Shown one piece after another: positions 1 through 6,741 of a DNA stretch of 17,508 nt; positions within the stretch are counted from its first letter, which is position 1; each line of letters opens with the position of its first letter. The stretch is taken from the NCBI GenBank assembly GCA_002887195.1, contig PJAB01001076.1, forward strand, positions 1 to 17,508, in the 5' to 3' direction. Origin of the DNA: Chrysochromulina parva (taxonomy: Eukaryota; Haptophyta; Prymnesiales; Chrysochromulinaceae). The notes under the pieces were generated by a model. The model was given only the letters and a program-made list of their open reading frames with translations. It did no database searches and was not told the origin of the DNA. A program made the position numbers and the translations under genes.

Positions 1-3
1 AAA

Positions 4-82
4 CGGTAAAAGTGACTGACAGGATATGGGCGTATAGCGGTAAAAGTTGCCACTTGACGAGATTCTCGTAAAACGGTAAAAG
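4..82. repeat. Three CGGTAAAAG boxes at ~35-bp spacing
   Basis: The 9-mer CGGTAAAAG occurs exactly at 4-12, 38-46 and 74-82, with start-to-start spacing of 34 and 36 bp. The sequence between the copies is not conserved. The array starts at the window edge, so it may continue to the left. It could be a spaced protein-binding array or the decayed end of a satellite. Confidence 0.6.
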
Positions 83-301
83 CTTCGGACCCTCCGAAAA
101 AGCTACCCCCACCCTATGCGTCAGGCCCGGGCATCACGGCATTCAGACCCGGGGTTGACCCGGGGTACAACGGCGAGTCTGAACCGCGAGCGTGAATGCG
201 GTGAGATGTGAAAGGCGACCCACGGTCCCCCACGGTGCATTTTGGTTAACATTTTGGACAATTGATTTTGCGAATGAGCGTGGTCAAGTGTGAACGTGTT
301 G

Positions 302-521
302 CATTGAATTCCCATTCAGGGTGGGTCTCCATGTGGGTGGAGCCTTTGATTTACCTTTGATTTACATGTACGAAAAGGGAAAATACTAGACCCCTCCCTT
401 TTGGGTCAACCATTGAATTCCCAATCAGATTTTGGCGGGTGGAGCCTTTACTCACTACTCAGGGAAAAACATCAGAAAGGACCCTCTGATCTCCCTCCCA
501 TTTATGGCCCTTTGGGTCAAG
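302..521. repeat. Degenerate ~110-bp tandem duplication (two copies)
   Basis: Copy A (302-410) and copy B (411-521) share the same ordered blocks: CATTGAATTCCCA-T/A-TCAG, then GGTGGAGCCTTT, then a GGGAAAA block, a CTCCC block and a closing TTTGGGTCAA. A third CATTG begins at 522 but decays at once. The internal spacing between blocks varies by several bases, so the duplication is old. Copy B, not A, contains CCAATCAG followed by TTTGGCGGG. Confidence 0.65.
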
Positions 522-565
522 CATTGTGTTCTTATTCTTTCAACACTGAATGCCGTTTGTCCGTG

Positions 566-581
566 GTACATGTACATGTAC
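566..581. repeat. 16-bp palindrome of overlapping TACATGTA sites
   Basis: GTACATGTACATGTAC is a perfect palindrome made of two overlapping TACATGTA octamers (567-574 and 573-580). It lies about 215 bp before the ATG of the Sel1 gene. The same octamer recurs in other gene-free gaps of the window. Confidence 0.75.
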
Positions 582-701
582 AGGTTGAAGGCGACTGAGC
601 TAGAGTTAGGAAAAGGCGGACGCCGTTTTCTCACCTCAACTCTATCTTGTGCTTGCTTTTATCTCTCGGTCACCCAGATCATGCAAACATCGTAATCAAT
701 C

Positions 702-728
702 AAATCAAATCAACGTTTGATTTGATTT
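702..728. repeat. 12-bp inverted repeat with 3-nt loop
   Basis: Arms 702-713 (AAATCAAATCAA) and 717-728 are perfectly complementary around the loop CGT. The arms have an internal CAAAT/ATTTG periodicity. The structure sits 68 bp before the likely ATG at 796, so it may lie in the promoter or 5' untranslated region of the Sel1 gene. Confidence 0.7.
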
Positions 729-795
729 TGGTGATTTTTGATCACCAGATTAGGCAAGTTTGTGGACGCGCCCAAGCGTCTGGAAGGCAGGTTCT

Positions 796-1770
796 ATGCA
801 TGGGGCGCGGCGGCTGTATGGTCTCGCGGCCGCGCAGGGGCATGCGAATGCACAGTGCACCCTCGGCTTCATGCACGCCGAAGGGAAGGGCGGACCGCAG
901 AACTTGCCGGAAGCGCGGCGGCTGTATGGTCTCGCGGCCGCGCAGGGGCATGCGAATGCGCAGTGCACCCTCGGCTTCATGCTCGACAAGGGGAAGGGCG
1001 GACCGCAGGATATGTCGGAAGCGCGGCGGCTGTATGGTCTCGCGGCCGCGCAGGGACATGCGAATGCGCAGTGCAACCTCGGCTTCATGCACGACGAAGG
1101 GAAGGGCGGACCGCAGAACTTGCCGGAAGCGCGGCGGCTGTATGGTCTTGCGGCCGCGCAGGGGCATGCGAATGCACAGTGCACCCTCGGCTTCATGCAC
1201 GAGGACGGGCAGGGCGGACCGCAGGATATGTCGGAGGCGCGGCGGCTGTTCGGCCTCGCGGCTGCGCAAGGCCACAAGCGAGCAATGAGTGAGGCGGAGC
1301 GACTGGCCAACGCCATGGCTAAGGCTCTGCTGGCTGAGGAGGAGGCTGAGAAGGGCAAAGTGTCCAAGGTCAAGAAGGAGAAGAAGAAGAGCAGCAACAA
1401 GGCTCGTTCAGAGGCAAAGACCGAGGCGGAGTTGGCGGTGGAGGCCGAGGCTCAAGAGCAAGCCGAGGCCCGCGAGACCGAGGCAGCAAACGCCCTAGTG
1501 ACGGCAAGGGAGCAAAAGGAGGCCAAGGCTGCCCAGGCGGAGGTGGAGGAGCAAGCTCGCATGCAGGCAGAGCAAGAGGCACAGGCGGCTGCAGAGGCGC
1601 AGGCAGGAGCAGCAGCAGCTGCTGCAGCGGCGGAGAATGCGAGGAAGCCGCCTGATCACCTCATCTGCCCGATCTCGCAGGACGTCACGATCGACCATCC
1701 ACATGTACGGCCACATTTACATCGGTCTCGGGTTGTGCGCCTTCATACCCGTGGCTCCGGCCAAGGTTAG
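796..1770 (+). CDS. Sel1-repeat / coiled-coil protein with truncated U-box
   Basis: A 324-residue protein if started at the ATG at 796. The frame is open from 754, after a TAG at 751-753, but has no earlier ATG. Residues 4-147 are four near-identical 36-residue Sel1-like repeats (consensus ARRLYGLAAAQGHANAQ, then GKGGPQ), with a partial fifth to about 160. Sel1 repeats form helix pairs that scaffold protein complexes. Residues ~160-283 are a highly charged Ala/Glu/Lys coiled coil ending in polyalanine. At 285-301 comes PPDHLICPISQDV, a clear U-box beginning (E2-binding ubiquitin-ligase fold). The consensus then stops: the GHxY signature is absent in frame but GHIY appears in the +1 frame near 1710. 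The ligase domain is therefore truncated, frameshifted or completed by splicing. The protein may be an adaptor without ligase activity. The Sel1 and U-box calls are firm; the ends of the gene are uncertain. Confidence 0.8.
   Translation: MHGARRLYGLAAAQGHANAQCTLGFMHAEGKGGPQNLPEARRLYGLAAAQGHANAQCTLGFMLDKGKGGPQDMSEARRLYGLAAAQGHANAQCNLGFMHDEGKGGPQNLPEARRLYGLAAAQGHANAQCTLGFMHEDGQGGPQDMSEARRLFGLAAAQGHKRAMSEAERLANAMAKALLAEEEAEKGKVSKVKKEKKKSSNKARSEAKTEAELAVEAEAQEQAEARETEAANALVTAREQKEAKAAQAEVEEQARMQAEQEAQAAAEAQAGAAAAAAAAENARKPPDHLICPISQDVTIDHPHVRPHLHRSRVVRLHTRGSGQG
805..1284 (+). repeat. 108-bp coding tandem repeat (4 full copies plus partial)
   Basis: Units start at 805, 913, 1021, 1129 and 1237 (partial), exactly 108 bp apart, and encode the Sel1 repeats. 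Units 1 and 3 end in GGPQNLPE and units 2 and 4 in GGPQDMSE. The array therefore has a 216-bp higher-order period, consistent with duplication of a two-repeat block. Silent sites are nearly identical between units, so the expansion or homogenisation is recent. Confidence 0.9.
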
Positions 1771-2113
1771 GGGTAGGCTGAAAGGGGAGTCTCTCTTCGG
1801 TTGGGGGTCGGGCTGACCCGCACTTGATGAGGCCTGACCGCCCAGGCCATGGGCATGACCCACACGCCGCAGGCGCCCTCGCGCGGTGACTGTGGGGATA
1901 TGTGGGGATATGTGGGGACTGATCGCGGAAATCCACAACATAAAGTGAACCGCTTGTTTTCCGATCATTTCCCCTACGCTACGCTGTGTAGTTACGAAAC
2001 CAAATCATACGACACGATACGGCCCTGTACTTCTACCGCGTAACTTTAGGTTTAGCGTAAATCTATCCATAAAATCTCGTCTAAACGACGTAACCACACG
2101 GGGCCGAATCCAA
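1771..2113. other. Tail-to-tail gap between Sel1 gene and glycosyltransferase
   Basis: No gene is seen. The gap holds a short inverted repeat (GGCCTG at 1831-1836, CAGGCC at 1843-1848) and a 10-bp tandem triplet at 1891-1920. It becomes A+T-richer toward the glycosyltransferase stop. In the +1 frame relative to the Sel1 gene, an open frame runs from about 1700 to a TGA near 1817, which may be lost U-box sequence or unrelated. Confidence 0.5.
1891..1920. repeat. 10-bp tandem repeat x3
   Basis: TGTGGGGATA occurs twice in tandem (1891-1910), followed by a third copy, TGTGGGGACT (1911-1920). It is a short G-rich minisatellite in the convergent gap. Confidence 0.8.
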
Positions 2114-4594
2114 TCACCGAAGGATCCCGGATTGCAAGGCGGCTGCGACCTCTTCTCCGCTGGCAAGTTTGATCGTGGCGTCCCCCTGGTGGCGGCAGAG
2201 GTGAAGGCCGGAAAAGGCCATTCGGAAGCCAGATTCGTTCATGAAGCGCCTCTGCAGCGAATCCCAGCTTGCGGGCGCGACTGTAGCGCAATTGCTGCCG
2301 TCGGCGTCGCTCGCTGCCGCCACTGCCGCGTACCGTCGCAACTGGCGCCATGCGCTCGCACCATACGCGGTACCGCAGGTCGAGGGGACCGCCAAGGATC
2401 CGCGTGCAGGCTCCTCTGGACGTGCAGGCTCAGGCTCGGACGCGTCTGACGCCGAGCGACGTTGCGGAGTGCCAAGGGCGAGGCCAAGTAGCTTCGGGCT
2501 CGACGCCGCGCCGCCGCCATGGCGCAGGGCGAGCGTGTGGGCCATGTGGCGCAGGTATACGAAGAGCCCCTCAGAGATCTCCACCTCGTCCGTGAGCAGC
2601 ACCATCCAGTCCTCGAACTGCTCAGCACGGCGCTCGGTAACGGTCGGCGACCACGACTCGAGACGGTCGACGACAGCTCGACGGCTTGCCGAGCACTCTG
2701 ACGCAGCGCCACGGTCGATGCGCACACGCACCTGCTTGGCGGGCGGCGGCCATGACCATCCCTCACGAGCAAACTTAGCAGTCGCTTCGGGAGTCCCGAC
2801 ATCCAGGAGCAAGCGCACGTCCACCACGCCATGCGGACTCCACTGCTGAGAAGCCAGTGCGCGCACCGCCTGCTGGTGCGCCGGCGGCCTCCCACCGAGC
2901 TCATGCGCGATGGCGGCGAGGGGCGCGCGCAGGACGGATTGATAGAGCGATTCGAGGGCCGAAGGCGCCGACGAGACGAGAACGTTTAGGAAGAGGCGCG
3001 AGGCGCCCCATGCGCCCAACTCGGCGCTTCCGCACAGAGAGCCGACGCTTCGAACGACCCACGGGGGCGCCGTGCTGGGCAGTGCGAGCACCGGTGGCCC
3101 TCCAGCCCGGTCGAGCGTCATGGCGGCCCTGGATGCGGGCGCGTCAGCATCCGCCAGCGTGATCACGACGTCCGGCCGCAGGGTGCGAAGCATCTGCGCG
3201 AGATCGGTGGTGGCCTCAGCGAGCAGCCTAGAGGCTCGGATGGCGCCCGTCTCCTCGCCCCGAGCGTCGCGCCTCCGCGTGAGCTCGCGGTCGAGATTGG
3301 ACCTCCGCGTGAGCTCGCGGTCGAGATTGGACCTCCACGTGAGCTCGCGACCGAGCATCATGTCGAACACACGCAGCCGACGCTCCGTGCATGCTTCCGC
3401 TCGCAACCCGAGGAGTGGCACGATCTCAGAGCACTCGCCTCGCACGCCTCCGCTCAGCGCCAGCGCCACCGTCGCGAGAGCGCGAGATTGCATCTCGATG
3501 AGTAACGGCCGGAGCGCGAGGGCGTGCTCACGTCCATCCACAACGAGCAGTGCATTCACACCGAACGGTGCATTCACACGACCGAGAGGCGAGGGCGTCG
3601 ACGGCTCTTCGGCCCAACGGAGCGTGCCGCCGCCCTGCACGCCGGCCCACCAGACGGCGTCGCGCAGCTCAATCGTCGCGCGCCCACCAGTTGAGTAACG
3701 GTTATACGCGAGCGTGTGGTCCGTATCCCCGGACCGTGCGCGCGTCGCGTCCGTCCGGTCGATCGGTAGGACGTACGAGCGAACGCCGGCGTGCGTGCGC
3801 AGCATGTGGGACAGATGGAAGTCCTCGGCCGTTGCAAATGTGTGCGGCGCCTCGCGGAAGAGCAACCGTACCCATGCGGTGCGCACGAACCAGAGCGAGC
3901 AAAGGTAGTCCACCTCGACCATCTGCTCGACCTCGAGATCGTATGCGAGATCGGGGAGGTACAAGCCCCCCGAGTCATTGATGAGCGAACGGTAGGAGCT
4001 CAGCTGGAGCGAGGGTGGCGGCTGTGGCCGTGGCAAGAGCCAGCCGATCGAGCCGAGCGCGGCGCGGCGGCCGTGTACGGTGCCCGCGACGTGCAGCAGA
4101 GTTGCGACAAACGCGCGCCCAGGGATCATGTCGTCGTCGAGGACAAGCACGAAGCGCGTGGGCGCACCAAGGGCGAGCTGAAACCGGCCAAAGTATTTGA
4201 AGTTGTGCTCAGACTCGAAGATGGCGATGCGCGAGTCGTTGTACGCCAGCGCAGCTTTGCGAGCCGCCGCAGTCATTGGCGACGCAAAGAAGCAAATCCA
4301 GATGTGCGCCACTGGCATCGTCTGAAAGAGCAGCGAGTCCAGCTGCCGGCAGAGAGTGTGGCGCATCCAATGATTGAGGATCACGGTGACCGAGGCGTAA
4401 GGAGAAGGCTCCTGGCGGCCTGAGAGAAGTGGCGCACTCAGCAGCTGCTGCAAGGTCGGCGCGCCACGAGAGACTCGACGGTGGTACGCGGCCTGCCTCG
4501 CTGTGCGCCGCGCCGCTGGCATGTGCTCCTGTGCGGGTGATGGTCCCTCACTCGTGCACGCAGAGCTCGAGTGCGGGTCGAGCACTCCCAACAT
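2114..4594 (-). CDS. Two-domain glycosyltransferase (plant/algal family 2-like)
   Basis: An 826-residue protein from the ATG at 4594; the frame extends upstream only to a TTG. Residues ~67-310 form a GT-A domain: VTVILNHWMR, QLDSLL..T.P, FKYFGRFQLAL, the metal-binding VLDDDMIPG (DDD at 153-155), LGSIGWLLP, GLYLPDLAYD and TAEDFHLS (257-264), which probably holds the acceptor-side acid. These blocks occur in the same order in a plant family of putative glycosyltransferases, as I recall it. Residues ~535-700 look like a second, weaker GT-A half with VDVRLLLD and DWMVLLTDEVEIS, where TDE stands in place of DDD. No signal peptide or membrane anchor is evident after this start, though such enzymes usually act in the Golgi. 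A 30-bp minisatellite lies between the halves. It is divergent to the SPRY-like gene. Donor and acceptor cannot be told from sequence. Confidence 0.82.
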   Translation of the reverse strand: MLGVLDPHSSSACTSEGPSPAQEHMPAARRTARQAAYHRRVSRGAPTLQQLLSAPLLSGRQEPSPYASVTVILNHWMRHTLCRQLDSLLFQTMPVAHIWICFFASPMTAAARKAALAYNDSRIAIFESEHNFKYFGRFQLALGAPTRFVLVLDDDMIPGRAFVATLLHVAGTVHGRRAALGSIGWLLPRPQPPPSLQLSSYRSLINDSGGLYLPDLAYDLEVEQMVEVDYLCSLWFVRTAWVRLLFREAPHTFATAEDFHLSHMLRTHAGVRSYVLPIDRTDATRARSGDTDHTLAYNRYSTGGRATIELRDAVWWAGVQGGGTLRWAEEPSTPSPLGRVNAPFGVNALLVVDGREHALALRPLLIEMQSRALATVALALSGGVRGECSEIVPLLGLRAEACTERRLRVFDMMLGRELTWRSNLDRELTRRSNLDRELTRRRDARGEETGAIRASRLLAEATTDLAQMLRTLRPDVVITLADADAPASRAAMTLDRAGGPPVLALPSTAPPWVVRSVGSLCGSAELGAWGASRLFLNVLVSSAPSALESLYQSVLRAPLAAIAHELGGRPPAHQQAVRALASQQWSPHGVVDVRLLLDVGTPEATAKFAREGWSWPPPAKQVRVRIDRGAASECSASRRAVVDRLESWSPTVTERRAEQFEDWMVLLTDEVEISEGLFVYLRHMAHTLALRHGGGAASSPKLLGLALGTPQRRSASDASEPEPARPEEPARGSLAVPSTCGTAYGASAWRQLRRYAAVAAASDADGSNCATVAPASWDSLQRRFMNESGFRMAFSGLHLCRHQGDATIKLASGEEVAAALQSGILR
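3272..3356 (-). repeat. 30-bp coding minisatellite in glycosyltransferase linker
   Basis: Two full 30-bp units (3272-3301 and 3302-3331) and most of a third (3332-3356) encode a repeated RELT-x-RSNLD segment at about residues 416-441. The first two units are almost identical and the last has diverged. The repeat sits in the linker between the two glycosyltransferase halves, where length change is likely to be tolerated. Confidence 0.88.
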
Positions 4595-4799
4595 GATCGA
4601 CAGACCTCCTGCGTTCACAATGATGCTCGCTTTTGAAACCCTTCTCAACCATGAAACGAACGGTCTTCTGAACCGGAATCGGACTCACGTTCTTCACTCA
4701 ATTCGCGCAAAACTTGAAAGTTTGGGATTTGAGACACGAGAGAGAGGGAGAGGGCCGTCATCGCTCTCCCTCGAGGCCAATAGTCGCCGGAGAAGAGCA
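4595..4799. promoter_or_regulatory. Short head-to-head promoter region (205 bp)
   Basis: This gap separates the ATG of the glycosyltransferase (minus strand) from the chosen ATG of the SPRY-like gene (plus strand). It is richer in A+T than the flanking genes and contains a GAGA-type purine run around 4738-4754 and a CCAAT at 4777-4781, only 19 bp before the plus-strand ATG. No TATA box is obvious. A shared bidirectional promoter is inferred from the spacing alone. Confidence 0.45.
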
Positions 4800-5753
4800 A
4801 TGACGGCTCGAACGGAAATTAGGCTACGCTGCGAGGAGGCTGGCATCGTTGAGTTCCGCCTGGATAAAAAGAAACGCGGCTATGCGGCCACTATTGGCCT
4901 CTTGAAGCCGGATGAAATCAGCCGCTCGTTTTTACTTGGCCGGCAACAAGGCGAAATGGGGCTCTCATCTGCGGGGACCTTCTGGTTGGACGGCAACGTT
5001 CATTGTCGACTGCCACGCTTCGATATCGATGACATCGTAAGCATCGAATGGCGGCCGGCCATGAGGGAGGATCGGCCGGCCGGCAAGCTCACATTCCGTG
5101 TCAACGGAGCACGGGCTTTTGAGATCTCTGAGAGAGAGTACAAGGGCACATTTGAAGGGTGGATCGTTGCGCTGACTGGTTGGTGGACGCTCCTTAGGGT
5201 GCGTAAAGAACCTTCTGACGCGATTCCTTTGCGCGAGACGGATTTTTTGAGTCCGGCGCAGAGGAATGCGATGGAGGCCTCGTCAGCCGGTGCCAAGTTG
5301 AATGAGTTCGACAAAGACGGTGATTCGGACGAGCTTGTGGACATGATGGCCGCGGCCGCCTCGGACGGCTGGAGTACACCGCGGGCGATGGAGGCGCGGG
5401 ACGACGACGAGAAGTCGACATGGTCGCTGGGCGTCGCGACCGGCTCGCCGCAGCCGAGGCTTGGAGCCGGCATTGAGGCCCTGAACGAGGAGGACGATTC
5501 TTTCCAGGCAAGTAGACCCCCGACGTCCCGGAAAGCGAGCGTGTCGTTCAGCGCCGCATCATTGCAGCCCGTACAGCGCAGCCTAACGCCTCACCTCACG
5601 TCCGAATCCGGTGAACGCGTGAGTGTGAACGCTGTTAAGTTCCAGCAGGTCGCGGCGGGGCTGACCTTTGCGAACCTAGGGCGACGCTTCCAGCGCAGGC
5701 AGAAAACTCCAGCACAGCCTCGAGTTCCAGATCCAGGAGATTGGATAGTCTGA
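4800..5753 (+). CDS. SPRY (B30.2)-like domain protein
   Basis: A 317-residue protein from the ATG at 4800. The frame is open from a GTG at 4503, but that part overlaps the glycosyltransferase coding region and an A+T-rich promoter-like stretch, so I prefer the later start; ATGs at 4620/4623 are alternatives. Residues ~5-135 have the beta-rich pattern of a SPRY domain: EFRLDKKKRGYAATIGLL, GLSSAGTFWLDG (54-65), DDIVSIEW (77-84, like the GDVIGC element), GKLTFRVNG (95-103, like GTLSFxxNG) and WIVALTGWWTLLRV (121-134). SPRY domains bind short peptides in partner proteins. The rest, ~140-317, is acidic then basic, Ser-rich and probably disordered, with KFQQVAAGLTFANLGRRFQRR near the end as a possible amphipathic helix. 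No RING, TRIM or other catalytic domain accompanies it. The SPRY assignment is by pattern only. Confidence 0.65.
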   Translation: MTARTEIRLRCEEAGIVEFRLDKKKRGYAATIGLLKPDEISRSFLLGRQQGEMGLSSAGTFWLDGNVHCRLPRFDIDDIVSIEWRPAMREDRPAGKLTFRVNGARAFEISEREYKGTFEGWIVALTGWWTLLRVRKEPSDAIPLRETDFLSPAQRNAMEASSAGAKLNEFDKDGDSDELVDMMAAAASDGWSTPRAMEARDDDEKSTWSLGVATGSPQPRLGAGIEALNEEDDSFQASRPPTSRKASVSFSAASLQPVQRSLTPHLTSESGERVSVNAVKFQQVAAGLTFANLGRRFQRRQKTPAQPRVPDPGDWIV

Positions 5754-6294
5754 ACTCTGGATTCTGGCGATACTGCGGTACGCAGATTTCTGAGTTTAGC
5801 TTTAGGGACGGCGCGCGGGCCTGCATGCGCGTGGCGGTCGGCGTCCTCGGCGGTGCGCACCGTTACTTTGGGCTGACTGCTGAGTGCTGTTTGGCTACCC
5901 AGGGCGGCCGGCTCTATAATGTATCAAACGAGTTATATGTAGACACCATATAGAATCCATCAGAGTATACGGTGCGCGACTCACTTTCGTGAGTCTGAGT
6001 GTGCGTCTTGGTCTTCGACTAACGACTTCGTTGTCAGCCCGGTCCGCCCCCGCCCCCGGCGGTGGCTCGCAGGGTCGGATCTGCACCGACTCGACTCGCT
6101 CTCATACTACCGAGTGAGAACAACCCGCCCGGCGGCGCGCTCGCCTCTCACGCCGTGTCACTCGAGTCACGCCGTGGGTTCCACAGCATCATCGAGCGCT
6201 CGTGTAGCGCCCGTGTGTCGGTATAGCCGTCTCACGAGCCTCGGGCCGGCGTTACCGCAGAGCGGGCAGCGGTTCCCCGCCATCCAGCAGACAT
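5754..6294. other. Tail-to-tail gap, SPRY-like gene to homeobox gene
   Basis: No gene is recognised. An A+T-rich patch (TATAATGTA near 5915 and TTATATGTAG near 5933) and a perfect hairpin at 5978-5995 lie in the middle. Both flanking genes end into this gap, so 3' untranslated regions and processing signals are the expected content. Confidence 0.5.
5978..5995. terminator. Perfect 7-bp hairpin with TTTC loop in convergent gap
   Basis: GACTCACTTTCGTGAGTC folds into a 7-bp stem with a 4-nt loop. It lies between two genes that end toward each other (stops at 5753 and 6295). A role in 3'-end formation is only a guess; in a eukaryotic nucleus such hairpins are not standard terminators. Confidence 0.3.
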
Positions 6295-6681
6295 TCAGAG
6301 CGATTTCGAGCACCATCCCTGCGTCATCAACATGAGGAGAGCCTGCGCTGCAGTGTCTGTCGTCTTGTGCAGCGAGATGGGCGCCGTGATGGGCGTCGTG
6401 TTGGGTGTCGTGTTGGGCGTCGTGTTGGGCGTCTCCTCCTTGAGCTGAAGGGGCTGGTCGAGGGTCCAGTGCTGCTCAATCAGGCAATTGGGCTCCATTA
6501 GGGTGCCCTTTGGTGGTTTCATGTCTGATAGTGAAAGGGGTCGCGCCGATGACGGTGCGCCGGGCACGTACACGTTCACGGCGGTCGCATCCCTGGCTAG
6601 CTGCTGCTGCTGCTGTAACTGCTGCTGCTGCTGCTGCTGCTGCTGTAACTGCTGCTGTAATTGCTGCTGCTGCTGCTGTAA

Positions 6682-6741
<60 letters not shown>

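Larger units (their letters stand above)
1..795. other. Gene-free, repeat-rich leader region
   Basis: No convincing coding frame is present; the frames here are short and of shadow type. The stretch is richer in A+T than the genes. It holds three CGGTAAAAG boxes near the left edge, a repeated GACCCGGGG pair (146-154 and 157-165), a degenerate ~110-bp tandem duplication (302-521), a 16-bp palindrome (566-581) and a 12-bp inverted repeat (702-728) shortly before the Sel1 gene. It probably contains the promoter of the gene starting at 796, but I see no definite TATA box. Confidence 0.6.

Noticed and set aside
302..521. CRISPR-like or transposon terminal repeats
   Set aside because: The duplicated blocks have variable spacing, there are only two copies, and no cas, transposase or reverse-transcriptase gene is present.
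742..1400. Long antisense and out-of-frame ORFs over the Sel1 array
   Set aside because: The 108-bp repeat is a multiple of three and free of stops in several frames, so every frame repeats. Only the plus frame at 796 gives Sel1 and U-box signatures.
2239..4423. Several 100-220-codon frames opposite or across the glycosyltransferase
   Set aside because: They are Arg/Ala/Pro/Ser-rich shadows typical of GC-rich coding DNA, with no recognisable motif, while the minus frame shows ordered GT blocks.
4503..4799. N-terminal extension of the SPRY-like protein
   Set aside because: It begins with GTG, overlaps the start of the divergent gene and runs through A+T-rich promoter-like sequence. The domain begins right after the ATG at 4800.
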